Source: Biscogniauxia marginata
Lineage: Eukaryota; Ascomycota; Sordariomycetes; Xylariales; Xylariaceae
Length of the DNA stretch: 64,000 bases
NCBI GenBank assembly: GCA_022695795.1
Contig: MU404055.1
Coordinates: forward strand, 496,001-560,000
Direction: 5' to 3'
The notes beneath the pieces were generated by a model. It saw nothing but the letters and a program-made list of their open reading frames with translations. It had not been told where the DNA came from and searched no databases. A program made the position numbers and the translations under genes. Of the stretch, positions 1 through 12,386 are shown in pieces. Positions within the stretch are counted from its first letter, which is position 1. Each line of letters begins with the position of its first letter.

Positions 1-2853
1 CTGTCCGGCAAAGAGTGACGTGCCTAGGTGAAATTGTGCATCACGAAACTCTAATACTTCAATATCTCAAACCGTTGGAGTCCACATTATTCGAGGGCTT
101 GGCTATCTTACTTATCATTTCAAGCCTACTTATTCAAGAACCAAGGTGCTCAGGCCGTATGAAAAGTCTCAAGGAGTAAGGGTGCTGATTCGAGCGTAAT
201 TAAAGTGTTTTCAAATGAGTATACGTATTTCAGGATCTGTCCTCAGGAGAGCTTGACAGGGCGAGTTAGGTAATTAAAATCCTCGGCTAGCGAACCGTCA
301 TGTTTTATATGGCTAATTCAATCTAACGTAGGAGAATTTAAGAAGTGCGCTACCAGAGTCGTCCGTGAGGGGCACGAGAATTCTACCCCTTACAGATTCA
401 GTAGTACAGAACTGTATAATTCAGGTCATGGCTGGCCCCTTTATCACCAAGCAAGGGGTCCCGTGCAAGCTGTGATAATAGATTGCCTGAGAGTTCAGAG
501 CTACACAAGTTAGATGCATGTGATCCATTCAAGGATGATTTCAAACCCATCTGGAGGTTCCTAAGCGATGGTGGCCAGAAGCAACATTCCGTGCCCAGGA
601 AGTTGGTGCATGGTTTGTCGACCCGACTCAATGTAATGTAACCTCGCTGTAAATGCCAGTGTGCATTTGACTATATTAGCGTCGTGTAACTTGGAGTATT
701 GGAGTACGTGTATGAAGCTTCATTATGTATTTAGTAGGTTCAAGTTAAGACACCAAAGTCGCTAGAAGGAAGCCCGAGTCGACTGCTTACCGGGAATAAG
801 CAACAGATGATTCGCCCAATGCCGGTCCGCTCACGCCTCATGCAACATCCCGCATTGTAACTTAGAACTGGAGGATTCGAGTGGCAGCATGCTTGCAGCA
901 ATTGAGCGGCCTGGCTTGGTGCTAAATCCAAGGGTTTATCCTAAGGCAGTCAGTCAAGAGGACGACAGGATTCTCAATTCGAGTGCCCGGTTGATGGCGC
1001 TGGCAGATGACCGACTTCGTATTGGGTATGCGGGTTCTATCAACGCATCTCTTGCTAATTTATAACGGTTTGCGCATACTTTGAAATCGCGCAACTTGGA
1101 ACATCTCTCGTTGAGATGGGATGATAGTGCAAAGGATTGGTGTGGTTTGGTGTGGTTTGATTCAGACTGATTCCCCAATTCCCGGCAACGTTACATAGAG
1201 AAAAGATCGAGAAGTGATGAACAGCATTGGCGATGAGCCCCCTCGAGTCCCAAGGAAATTCTAATCTAAGCCACCTAACCCTAAGCCACATACCCCGACG
1301 GCTCCTTCCTATCGGAGGCTGCCTTCCCCAGCATATGCTAGCCAATGGTCACGCTAGATGCTTCCCAATGTGGGTTAGTCCCATGACTCTGTCTCATCTA
1401 GACCAATCAGAAAGGTCGGCTGTGCCATATTCGGCCCGCTTCTTATCGGCACTCTTCTCCGTGGAAAATGTCTTGGGGAACTTGGGAGCCCACTTGGAGT
1501 TTCCAGCCTTCGGTCTTCTCTCCGTGCACACAAAAACACATTATTCATCCACCATTGACAGGATCCCAAATATCCTACAAAGTTTAATGGGAATAAAACA
1601 TCAGACCAGGCCGTCTATGCAAATTTTCCAAGTGGCGGTAAGTCAAACAGAGAACAGAGAGAGAGAGAACACGAGGCGATCACATGAAAGACACGCAACT
1701 GGTAAGACCCAACTGATAGGTTATCTTCAAAGTCGGACATTGGAGCGTCTTCGCCTTACAATGACGCACAAACACGGCCAGCTGAGGCTTATGTGAGCCT
1801 TAGCGCTTCTAATAATAATGCAGAACACTGTAGGCCGCGCGAAGCAAGTAACCGGTCGTTCGCTCGAACCATCTCCATCTCGGGTTACTAACCTTATCAT
1901 CTCCCCAAGGGGTCTGCGGGGCCGTTGAACCCCCAAAGGCCCAAAGACCCCTGGTTCGCCTAGCTCGCCTAGCCGACGCCCAGGGAGCCATCACCTCTTT
2001 GATCAATTGGTGCACATTTGCCTGACTTTATCTCGTGTTCTCCGAGCGTGTCACGTAACGATGGTCCAGAGCTACATGTACATTTTTACATAGCGCGACG
2101 TGCACACCACTTCGATAGGACCGATCAAATCAACCCGTTGAACGTTTCAACGGCTCGTCTGACGCTTGCCACCACCCATGATTTATTTATACCAGATTTT
2201 CGGTAGAGATTACCTACCGAGTCATTGTTCACTTGGTATGTTGGTACGTTGGTTTGTTGGTTTGTTGGTATGTGCAAGTATTTCTTTATCAGAAGTACGC
2301 TACAGACTTGGCTAGCCTACGTCGGGAAAGGTCGATACCGATCTAATGATACACACCCTCTACGACCCTCTATACACCCCTGTAAGCCCGTATCAATCCC
2401 TTTAGTCGCATGGATCTACTTAGCTATCCTTACATTCACACTACCTAATCCCGGGCCCCATTCCCCGTCGTAGACATTTTATATCGTATCTTCCCTACCC
2501 GCGTCTGCGAGTGCACAATCTCTCCTCTCGACTATTTTCCTGCCCATCGCTTGTTTTGAGTAGAACGGCTTGGACGTCTTTTTAGCCGCGACGTGACCTA
2601 CAACCTTAAAAGGTAAGTTACTTTTGCTTCACATGTCACCCACCCATCATTCTCTATTCATCCATTGCAACGTCTTGGCGTTTCCCGCATCCCGCTCTAC
2701 TACTGCTCGGAAAAAAGAAGAAGATTAATATGCCATGCCATGCCCAAGCTAACCACCAAGCACTCAGGCCTAATATAGGCTTCATAACACGCTCGCTTCG
2801 CCATAGTATATTATAAGCGCGCCGCTACATAGTCAACTCGGCCCTTTTTCGCC
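1..2853. other. Intergenic, no supported gene
   Basis: AT-rich, gene-poor DNA. Open frames are short and overlap on both strands. The longest (1227-1796, plus) has no domain pattern and no family resemblance that I recognise. A more GC-rich patch at about 1830-2000 lacks coding structure. The last 250 bases are the promoter and 5' leader of the transporter that starts at 2854. Confidence 0.6.
2613..2767 (+). other. Possible 5'-UTR intron of the UNC-93-like gene
   Basis: A strong donor (GGTAAGTT, GT at 2613) lies about 240 bases before the start codon. A branch-like GCTAAC and a CACTCAG acceptor (AG at 2766-2767) follow. Spacing suits a fungal intron. It contains no coding sequence, so only RNA data could confirm it. 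Confidence 0.35.
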
Positions 2854-4434
2854 ATGGCCGAACCCAAGGACACAAACAACATCAACACCACGGCGGGCTC
2901 TTCCGACATGGACGGCGTACCTGATTCCGAGACGCACGCCCCCGTCAGTCATCCTACTGGTTGGATGTACCGACGCTTCAGGATCGGAGGCAAGGAGATC
3001 TGGTATGCGTCGCCCAAGATCCAGCTCTTGATGGTATCCATTGTGTGTTTCCTGTGCCCGGGCTTGTACAATGCCCTGGGCGGTCTCGGTGGTGCTGGTC
3101 AGCTCGATCCCACCGTCCAGGATCACGCCTCGACTGCTCTGTACTCTGTCTTTGCCGTTGTCGGTTTCTTCTCCGGTTCTTTCGCGAATAAGCTCGGCAT
3201 CAAGACTACCCTCGCTTTCGGTGGCATCGGGTACTGCATCTACTCGGCCAGCTTTCTGTGCTACAACCATACTGCGAATGTCGGCTTTGTCATCTTCGCC
3301 GGTGCCTTCCTGGGTGTCTGCGCCGGCCTGTTATGGACCGCCCAGGGCGCTATCATGATGGCCTACCCGCCCGAGAAATCTAAGGGTCAGTACATTAGTA
3401 CCTTCTGGATCATTTTCAACTTCGGCGGTGTTATCGGTGCCTTGATTGTCCTCGCCCAGAACCTCCACAACAATACCGGCACGGTTACCGACGGCACTTA
3501 CATCGCCTTCATTGTTCTCATGTTCTTCGGTGCTGTCATTGCCGTTTTCCTCTGCAATGCCGATAACGTCATCCGCGAGGACGGCTCCAAGGTCATCTTG
3601 ATGAAGAATCCCACCTGGACCTCCGAGATCATTGGTCTCTGGGAGTGCATCTATCGCTCACCCTGGGTTATTGCACTGTTCCCCATGTTCTTCGCCTCCA
3701 ACATCTTCTACACTTACCAGCAGAATGGTGTCAATGGTGCCCACTTCAACGTCCGGACGCGCTCGTTAAACTCGTTGCTTTATTGGCTCTCGCAGATTCT
3801 GGGTGCTGTCGTCTTTGGGTACGCCCTCGACATCACCAGGGTCCGGCGATCTGTTCGTGCCAAGATTTCCATTGGTGCTCTCTTTGCCCTCACCTTCATC
3901 ATCTGGGGTGGAGGCTACGCCTGGCAGAGGCAGCAGGTCCTTAGACCTGTCACCCAGGACCCGGCGTATGAGTCTCAGAAGCTTGACTGGACTCATCCAG
4001 GCTACGTCGGACCTATGTTCCTCTACCTCTTCTATGGATTCTACGATGCTGTTTGGCAAACCTGCGTCTATTGGTACATGGGTGCCCTGTCCAACTCGGG
4101 CCGGAGAACTGCCAACATGGCTGGTTTCTACAAGGGCCTCCAGTCTGCCGGCGCTGCTATCTTCTGGCGCCTGGATGGTCTCCACACCGAATTCAACACC
4201 TTATTCGCTGCTACTGTGAGTATATTGCCCCTTGCTACTAGAGTGAGCTTAGACTAACCATGTACGCATTAGTGGGCTATTTGTGCTGCCGCGATTCTTA
4301 TTGCGGCGCCGGTTATCTGGATAAAGATCAAAGATACAACCGATCTCGAGGAGGATCTGAAGTTCAGCGACGAGACGGTAGAGGACGTCGTCCCGACTGC
4401 TGCTCTCGAGAAGCGCACGAGCTCTACTGTATAA
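2854..4434 (+). CDS. UNC-93-like (DUF895-type) MFS membrane protein
   Basis: Two exons, 2854-4215 and 4273-4434, encode 507 residues. The 57-nt intron has donor GTGAGT, branch GACTAAC and acceptor GCATTAG, and joins at phase 0. The protein is polytopic with roughly 11-12 hydrophobic helices. Family-like stretches include KIQLLMVSIVCFLCPGLYNA near residue 55, a small-residue-rich GLLWTAQGAIMMAYP, and a FYGFYDAVWQ motif near the C-terminus. These fit the fungal relatives of UNC-93. The acidic, lysine-bearing tail is cytosolic in such proteins. Fungal members are plasma-membrane or vacuolar proteins whose substrate is usually unknown. The start is the first ATG (GCCATGGCC context). Family assignment is firm; substrate is not inferable. 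Confidence 0.9.
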
Positions 4435-5843
4435 TGATCGAAGTGAATATGGCTGAGTTTGAGCTAGGTATTGGGGTAGGAGTACAGGAATGGTATTCCG
4501 GTTTTACAAATATTATGTCTTTATTTATTTTTAATGAGAAAGTGTCGGCCAGGGGGGGATTTTACCAAGGCGGTATAATGTCGGGAGATGATTACGGGCC
4601 GGTGCTGAGCTAAGATACCTGGACATAAGTCTATATAAATGCATTGAATGTCATGACCATTTCATTTGGGGACTTGATGATCTAAAAATATATATCTCTC
4701 TCGACCATTCATGGTTTACCGATGTACTTGCTGTATGCGTACTACGCTAATATTCGTTACTTTAGGTACGTATCTGAATAGCAATGTCCTCGAGCCTTAC
4801 AAATCTACTGGTCACGATAAGAGGTAGGTCAGCCTCATCTACCTTTGCGGTTACACTTGACGCCGTCTAGGCTATGCACGCTTTCCAGGTTGTAGAGAAG
4901 CATCTTTTTTCCTCGTAGTCTTTAATGTTGCTTAATTTTGTTTTCTTTTTAATACGAACAAGTTCGTTGGTTGTATTCAAGAATGAGATAACTTCCTCTT
5001 CATCTGCTGACAGTACACTTAACAGTGCCCCTTTAACATCCGTTTCCGGAAGAGCGGCAAACTGAACTAGGATTGTGGCTATGGTATGTAGAGGGATTAC
5101 CGTGGTGCTAAAAGCTAAAAGTTCATGTACACTGGGACGAGGCAAGGCAGACCTGTTTTTGCGTCAAGCATATTTCGTTATCCTCGCTATCTCAACCGAT
5201 GTTTTACCTATATTGATCCCAAGTCTACAAGGCTGCGGATAATCCAAAATGTAGCCGAAGTTGCATCGGAACCATCAGCAGCCGCTGTACTAATGTCGCA
5301 GCTGAACAGAGCCTGCTGCTGGATGGACCAGTCGTTTTCGTCACCTCTACACTGTTACATCTATGACAAGCGTTATCTCGATCATTCACTCAAGAAAATG
5401 CGTCGTTGAGTCGACCATCACATGCTTACCGTGGGAGCACATGCACCGTTTGCCTTGTTGTTCAAGATTAAATAAACCCTCGTTCTGGTAAGCACGGCCT
5501 CCACGATGCCCCAAATTCCTCCAGTTCAGGCCACAGGGTCGAGACCCGCCACATACAGAATTTGGATTTCCCTCGTCCACATTCCTTGAATTGAGTCGCT
5601 TCCACAGACAGGAGAGCAGGCGCTCATCTCGATCTACCAAATCGAACTCAAACCGAGGCAGTACTAGCTAAGATATCTGCACTCGGCTACATCAAGTTTC
5701 TGTTCGTAATGCCGCCTATCCCCGGATATCATTCCGTCAAGGTCCTGTTACTCAGATTTGATTTGCACGACTTGGGATGTAAAACTAACGGGAGGGGTGG
5801 ATGGGAGTGTATTGGTACTGATGCATGACATGACGGTTTATGC
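4435..5843. other. Intergenic, no supported gene
   Basis: AT-rich. Three ORFs of 84-94 codons overlap on opposite strands (4867-5145 minus, 5125-5409 plus, 5386-5640 minus). None has a domain pattern I recognise. Part may hold the lost 5' end of the caspase-like relic that follows. Confidence 0.5.
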
Positions 5844-6728
5844 TTGGAAGGTCAGTTGCAAAAAGTCAGGGAGGAGTTCGGGCGATGGGGATACGAGATC
5901 GTTGAAGGCAAGAATCCTATGGATTCCAATGCCGTAAAGCTGATAGAGGTGTTGAGGAACTTCTTTTTAGAGGATGATACGCGGAGACGGAAGAATCTTG
6001 GCATAGTTTACTATGCTGGGCATGGAGGAATCGAGCCAGATGGGAACAACATGAGATTTATGCTTGGGAGGTGAGATTTCAATTTGTTATTTCTTACGAT
6101 GGCTTTCGGGCACATGCTAACTATGCAAAGCCACAACTATCCAGGCGACCCATAGGACATACTACGGGATATGCTTCGATGCTGGGGCGATCCTAACGGC
6201 CGCGACGTTCTGATGCGGGAGCAGTACGTACTAGCAGATTCGAATTAAGTTTTCGTGGAGAAAGTAGCTGATAGCTTAGCCCACTCATACGCAAGCCAAT
6301 TGACATATCCTGGGAGATTATCAAGGAGGAGATCCTGAGAGCAAAGCACCACGTACTCGCTATCCTGGACTGCTGCCATGCTGGTGGTGGGGCTGTCGGC
6401 AACCCTCTTGTATGGATGCGGCCAGGTAACGAAAACGGTGAAGATAATGCCGCATACCCCAAGGAACTCGTTGCAGCGGCGAGTTAGGGGACGGAAACAG
6501 ACGCTCTCATGAGCCTGGCGCTATGCTCTGTTGGAACAAGCGCGAGTCGTCGTCAATGAAGAGACCCGGGAGCGCACCAACGTTCCTCTCTCTGTAGACA
6601 GTCTTGTTGCTGGCATGAACGAAGAACTAATGGCAGACATGGACAACGACGCGGCCCAGGCCATCCGCTGTCGGCTGGTTCGGTCTGGAGGACGCGTAGT
6701 AAGGCTGCCATGGAAGGGAGATCGTTAG
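5844..6728 (+). pseudogene. Caspase-like (peptidase C14) gene relic
   Basis: The piece from 5844 reads as the core of a caspase-like fold and contains the catalytic-His motif YYAGHG at about 6009-6026. A donor (GTGAGA, 6071) and a GCTAAC...AAAG acceptor (6130) suggest an intron. The next piece (6131 to about 6226) reads toward ILRDMLRCWGDPNGRDVLM but has an in-frame TAG at 6155-6157. A second intron (GTACGT...CTTAG, about 6227-6279) leads to a piece with LAILDCCHAGGG (about 6359-6394), the catalytic-Cys motif. That frame stops at TAG 6485-6487, while a C-terminal-like continuation lies in another frame (about 6525-6728). No in-frame ATG precedes the first piece; its frame has a stop at 5826. 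Fungal caspase-like proteins act in cell death or as parts of NLR-like proteins. Both catalytic motifs survive, so decay looks recent. Confidence 0.7.
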
Positions 6729-8100
6729 AGAGAGATGTACCGCCGGTTTCCTGCTTCGATTCCATTTGTCCGTGTCTTCATCTAGCTACATGTCTTTCAC
6801 TTATGCTTAAATTTGGCAGCTCAGTTTCTTTACAAGGAAGGGGGGGTGGAGGATGTAGGAGTGGTTGAGTAATAATGGGAATATCCCGTAAGAGATGAGA
6901 ATTTGAGACTTATATTCGCCGTTCATGGGAGAGATGATAATAATGACGGTGAAGAGAGAGGTAGTATATCTAAGTAAAGCGGCTAGAGTAGAAGCAGGGG
7001 ACAGTTTGTGTAGAGATAAGGTAGTACCATGATGTTAGTTATTGTTAAACAGTGATTCTTTACGGGTCACCTTAGGTGTCCCGTCTTCTTAGCCACTTCA
7101 ACTAGAATTGAAGTAATTCCCAATATAATATGGCTACTAAAATTCTTAGGTGGGCAAAAGCGCCTGCGGCTCTTGAAAGGCATGATTCAGGGGGCACTAC
7201 ATTATTCTTTCGGGGAATTTTCTAAGCTGCCCAGTATATTCCTCAGCCACATTTTAGATAGTAAAATATAGTTTTAAATTTTTATGGAAAAGGTTTTCCC
7301 CCTTTTTTCAAAGTACCTACCTACTAAAGTTTATGCCCTCTCAAGTCAAATAATGATACAAGAGGGGGTCTACGTAATAGGAAACACGTATTCATGACAG
7401 TCCTATTGATCTGCTATTTCCAAGTCCAGCATATTCATTCACTCGGGGAAGCCTAGATTGCTTTTGATTATTAATCTAATCATGTTACTATGGCTTGCAC
7501 GTCAAGTCAAGATTAACTAGCAAATCACGCAGTACATCAACAAAAGGGAGAGGGTGGTTAAAATATGACACCATAAGTTCACGAAATCCGAAAGGAGTAC
7601 CAGTGTTAAGGAAATATGACCTTCGTGATTATAGGAAATAAACATGACTTGCCTTTTAAGCATACGCCGAGATACATGTTTATCATCTATTTTTATTGTT
7701 ATTGTCCCAACTCGGCTGACCAGAGGTGCAATCACGGAATTGCTTCGTGTTTCCAAAAAAATTCAAAACTATAAAAGGCAGTGCAAATTTTTCAGTTCAT
7801 TCATCACTCACCTTCTTTCTCCGTTACCTTCCCATAACCACAAGGCGTATCTGGTGCCTGGAACAGAATCACCTTCCCTTGCACGGAAGAAAACCAGCTC
7901 TAGAGAGAACGTAAGTATTTCATCTATTCTAACATCACTTTAGTTCGTGTACAGATTATGGTTTCTGACTACTCACTCTACCAAACCTGTTTTCTTTCCT
8001 TATATTATCCTCCCAACCTACACCTAGATCCCCCTTACCCATTGCAACACACCTTCCCACTGATACGTGTGTGTACAGGCTTCATCACTAGAAGTACACC
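6729..8100. other. Intergenic, AT-rich
   Basis: No coding signal. AT-rich with short A and T runs. The last 300 bases (pyrimidine-rich, from about 7800) are the leader region of the following gene. ORFs at 7517-7756 (minus) and 7644-7943 (plus) overlap each other and show no recognisable domain. Confidence 0.6.
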
Positions 8101-8913
8101 ATGGCAACCAATGCAGGTATTGCAACTCAAAATCCAACGCTACCTTGGACTCCGGCAGAGATTAAGCTACAGATCATTCGATCAGCCGAATACCACGCTC
8201 TCCCTGAAGCCTGGTTCAAGTTCCGGCGAATCTGTAGTGCGTGGAGGAAGGAGACAGAGAAGGATTTTGCAGAACGGCACCTACCTAGGCTACGGATTGA
8301 CCTCTTCCAAGACAATGATGAGAAGGCTATATGCTGTCTGCATTTCTTGCAGTTATCTCAAGATGGCACGCGTGCCACCTTCAAGGTTGTGGGCTCTAGA
8401 CCGTTTATTTGGGATTTCGATGTCCACGGACAAGACAGACCCTTTGGTAATCTCGACTACGTTCTCGTACTAGAAGGTGCTGCGATGAACGATACTCAGA
8501 TGGTAGGATTCCAGTGTGACTTGGCGTCTAGTCAAGTGTCATTCGAGTGGATTCCCACCATAAATCTCCTATTCGGCGAAGAGATGCGCATCCAGCAAAT
8601 CCATTACCAGATGGTTATGCAAGAGTTCGAGAAGTACAAGCAGGCGACTGATCCTGCGCTTATGGCACTGCGAGGCGTCCCGGGGGAGGTGATCATGAAG
8701 AGGCTGCTGTCCCACGCGATTCAAGCACACCAAAGCTACGGTAACGTGCTCAGGGATCTCCGGGTGGCTCGTTTGGTCCCAAAGCATAAGCAAACCTCCA
8801 TCTTTGAAAAAGATGCTTATCGCAGTCTTGAGAAACCCCGGATCTGGAAACTACGCCTCCGCAACCTTCGACATGGAAGGACGATGTTTCCTTCGACGGA
8901 CACAGGAACTTAG
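8101..8913 (+). CDS. Hypothetical protein, possibly F-box-like
   Basis: A single open frame of 270 codons begins with a good start context (ACACCATGGC). The N-terminal region (about residues 16-60, with WTPAEIKLQIIRSAEY then WFKFRRICSAWRK) has the helix pattern of a degenerate fungal F-box: a polar start, leucine/isoleucine helix, then R..C..W. The rest has no domain I recognise. F-box proteins recruit substrates to SCF ubiquitin ligases, but that role is only an inference here. The 3' end is doubtful. After about 8830 another frame stays open to about 8993 with protein-like composition, so the gene may have a frameshift or an unseen intron near its end. Confidence 0.6.
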   Translation: MATNAGIATQNPTLPWTPAEIKLQIIRSAEYHALPEAWFKFRRICSAWRKETEKDFAERHLPRLRIDLFQDNDEKAICCLHFLQLSQDGTRATFKVVGSRPFIWDFDVHGQDRPFGNLDYVLVLEGAAMNDTQMVGFQCDLASSQVSFEWIPTINLLFGEEMRIQQIHYQMVMQEFEKYKQATDPALMALRGVPGEVIMKRLLSHAIQAHQSYGNVLRDLRVARLVPKHKQTSIFEKDAYRSLEKPRIWKLRLRNLRHGRTMFPSTDTGT

Positions 8914-10360
8914 AGAGCATACGGAGAACCATTGATCAAGGGCGAAACTTGCCATGTCACCATCCCCTACAAGATAATACTGAGAACGATGGATAAACAA
9001 CCCATTATCCTAGAGGATATGGCCTGGGCGGTTTTAGTGTTTGGTTTATGTCGGGAGCCTTTTGCTGACGCTACGAATACGGGATATTACAGAAAATTGC
9101 GGCTAAAAAGGAATGATATGTATAGTACTGGACATACTGCCTAAGGAACAAGGGGGCAGTTAAAATGTATGAAAGAAAATCGGGGGGAAAGGCGTTGCAT
9201 TCTAGTTAGCCGTAGGTCTAGCCCTCGCGCAAAAAATCACTTTGTTAGGTCTCAGGCAAGCTCCTTGTCTGTGTTCTAGCATCAATTGCGAATGCAGTCT
9301 ACGCCTAAGCCAGAGATCGTGCCATTTACAAGACTGAAGCGCCGAATGCCTCAAGGCCTCAAGTCCACGTGCAATCCATGAATAGATTGGATTGACCCAG
9401 AACGGGTGTCCCACCTGCAATGGGTCACCACTCACAGCGGCTCATCAGTGAGAGTGGTAGAGTTTGCTCGACGCAGATCATCGTTCGAAGTGGGCACTTC
9501 TCTGATAATAGGAGAGGAGGTTACCTGTCACAGACCAAGTATCGCATGACGCAAGGCACATGCGCCGAACATCATGAATCGGAATCATATTTTATCGATT
9601 TCGAATATGTCAAATAGGATTCATATTCGACATGTTCACCACATATAAACACACGCTCGTTTCCTAGATAATAGCTTCCCTACCTAGACAGTGATCAATC
9701 TAAGTATACACTCTTGTATGGGGGCCACTCTTACGGCCAGGCGAGCCCTGAAAGCCCACGAAGCCTATCGAGCATAAACCCTACGACCCAGTAGTCATAA
9801 CACGAGGCCAGGAGTGCTAAGGTAATCATAATGATCAGATAAAATATGCTTATGTACTTATGTGTAGAAGAGAAGAAAGTTGGTCGTGTGGTATCCAGTA
9901 CATATAGTACTGATCAGTGAGGGCTTTTATGAACATTACCCCTGCTATAGATATATAGAAGTGTAGGAAATGCTGGTGTTGTGTCACAGTCAGCGCGGCC
10001 TTCGAACCAACATCGGCCCTGCAGTTATGCCCCGTAGTACTATACATTACCTACTTCGTTCTATTTAGAGAACACCGCTCGCCGGTAGCCAATAACGTTC
10101 ATGCGACACGGACTCTACCTAGGGCATCCAGGCTAAATGGTGGGCCTGATTCTAGCTGTTGCTTCGAAGGCTTGCCTGCATAGAAGCTTAGGCTTTGTCC
10201 TGTCCTGCGAGGGACGGTAGGAGTTGAGTTGTCACCTACAGCGTCCCTTTCATTGCACCCGGGTTCGCCCTCACGTTTTCAGGCCTTTCCGAACCTTGGA
10301 AACACCAATCTCCTTGCTCCTCATCCACGTCTTTCCAGGCACTCAAGTTCCCAACAGACA
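8914..10360. other. Intergenic, no supported gene
   Basis: AT-rich with several short unconvincing ORFs. The ORF at 8932-9144 could be a tail of the preceding gene but has no visible splice connection. The final 150 bases, pyrimidine-rich, are the leader of the hydrolase gene. Confidence 0.5.
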
Positions 10361-11131
10361 ATGGCTTCCTCATCCAAAATGCCTACCATTCTGTTGGTGC
10401 AAGGCTCTTTTCAGCTTCCAGAGGTATATCAGAAGCTAACCATGGCCCTCGAAGCGAAAGGATACCCGGTCGTCCATCCACCACTTCCAAGCCTGAGCGA
10501 CCCAGAAAACCCAGACTTTGCTTCTAAATCCTTGGTAACCGACGCACTTGCTATCCAACTCGAGCTCAAAAACCTGATCGAGCAGCAAGAACGAACTGTC
10601 GTGGTTCTAATGCATTCGTACGGTGGACTTGTAGGCAGTGAAGCAACATCGAAGGAGTTCAGCTGGGCCTATCGCAAAGGACAAGGCTTGACCGGAGATG
10701 TCATCCACTTCTTCTTCTTCGCGGCTTTCATCTTGGCCGAGGGTCAATCGGTGCTCAGCGGCTTCGGAGAGTCGTCCAACATCGACGTTAGGCCGCACGG
10801 TCGCTTCCGAATTAAAGATGCTGCGAAGATACTCTACAACGACCTGCCGCCAGAGGAAGCCGAGTACTGGGCCTCGAAGATTATCGATCAATCTTACGCT
10901 GTGCAAACGACAAAACTGTCACGAGCTGCATATCGCTACATCCCCTCCACATACGTGATTTGCGAAAACGACAAAGGGCCTCCCCCTCAATTCCAGGAGG
11001 TGTGCGGCAAGAATGCGAAAGCTGAAATACGCAGGATGAATTCGGGGCATTCGCCCATGCTCAGTAAGACAGATGAGCTCGTGAAATTGATTACGGTGGC
11101 GGCAGGTGGAGCGATGAAAATGGCTATCTGA
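10361..11131 (+). CDS. Alpha/beta hydrolase family protein
   Basis: Intronless, 256 residues from the first ATG. The same frame is open upstream to 10229, but only with a TTG. The sequence reads LLVQGSF at residues 11-17 (the oxyanion strand) and VVVLMHSYGG at 80-89, with nucleophile Ser86. The histidine is His230 in NSGHSP, and an acidic residue lies in YVICENDKG (about 202-204). This is the compact esterase type related to plant methylesterases and hydroxynitrile lyases, common in fungi with MHSYGG instead of GHSYGG. The substrate is probably a small ester or a metabolite intermediate; nothing in the neighbourhood tells which. No signal peptide, so likely cytosolic. Confidence 0.88.
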   Translation: MASSSKMPTILLVQGSFQLPEVYQKLTMALEAKGYPVVHPPLPSLSDPENPDFASKSLVTDALAIQLELKNLIEQQERTVVVLMHSYGGLVGSEATSKEFSWAYRKGQGLTGDVIHFFFFAAFILAEGQSVLSGFGESSNIDVRPHGRFRIKDAAKILYNDLPPEEAEYWASKIIDQSYAVQTTKLSRAAYRYIPSTYVICENDKGPPPQFQEVCGKNAKAEIRRMNSGHSPMLSKTDELVKLITVAAGGAMKMAI

Positions 11132-12386
11132 ATGTGCAATGCTTGCTGAAGGGTCTCTTGGGGTTTCCTATCCTCTTGTGTTCTTCCTTTCATGGACCTC
11201 CTCGATGTTGGTTTCGTAATCCCACAGACCTATTTTATCCAGCCGTTGATTATATAATTTGATAGCATCATGCAACTCGAACTCCCCATATTTTTACTTA
11301 CCCCAGGCAACCCAGTCCTAAATGGAGGCTGGAAAAGTAGTTCAACGGGTTGAAAGAAGTCTGGTGTACTCAACGAATTTTTTTACCTGTCATGTAGCAA
11401 TCAAATAAGTTGGGACACTGTAATCTGCCCATTGATTACATGATGGTGAGTCAAGACTGAAAGTTGAAGAGACTAACTAGACGACTGCAATGAGGGTTTT
11501 TATAGATCTGGCTAGCTAGCCATGCCACCTAAGGCCTGGAAGGGCTCCTGTGATAATTATTCTCCCCTGGAGAGAGAATCGGCTTCGATTCGTATTGGAT
11601 TTGGGCCTTTTATAGCAACAGTTCCGAACCGTCCTTAGAGAGCATATTCCGTTTATTCGAGATATTAAATATTTTACGGCTCCCGTTTCTCGACGTTGGC
11701 TCAGTGCTATGATTGACAGATTAAACCGCTTTTAGGGTTTTGGGCATGGATCAACCCGAATTGACTAACAAAATAGAGGTGTACTACTTAACTAGAGATG
11801 GGGACGAGGCGACGTGATTTTGACTCCTTTTCGTATTCAAGTCCGGGGCGAAGCGGACGCAGACTACTGACTAACGTAATAGGCTACTTACATCTTGACG
11901 ACAACGACCACTTTTGTGACTGGGACAAGCTAATAACTTGGAATAGTGTCGGGGTAAGAGCCTGAGTATCTTTATCAAACGGGCTACGGTTATGATGCCT
12001 TGAAACTACTTTATAAGCAGTGAGGAACATAGACATCTAGCTCACTACTGTTACATAGGCTTATATTCAAAGCAAATTTTACTTTTATCTACAGACATTT
12101 TTGAACCCCGAATGGACTTCCACCATGTGGCTATAGGACATTACTAGATTTACGTGATGATTCTCAAAAAAGAGAGCTTGGGTAAAGTCACAGGACCTGC
12201 GAGGACGCAGACAACATTCTTAGGGGAACAAAGGGTGTATTGTTCTGTACAAGTTCATTAATGAATATTTGCTTCCCTCTGACTCCTCTCTATTGACAGA
12301 AATTAGGCCACAAATTCCGTTACCCCTTCCTTACCACTTTGGTACCATGCTCCAGAATTCTGAGCTTCACTTGATATCAGCCGGAA
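11132..12386. other. Intergenic, AT-rich
   Basis: No ORF of note on either strand and no repeat or RNA gene visible. It holds the 3' ends of two convergent genes, the hydrolase (plus) and the unknown gene at 12387 (minus). Confidence 0.6.

Noticed and set aside
1227..1796. 189-codon plus-strand ORF
   Set aside because: No domain, no codon bias, overlaps minus-strand ORFs of similar quality. Likely chance.
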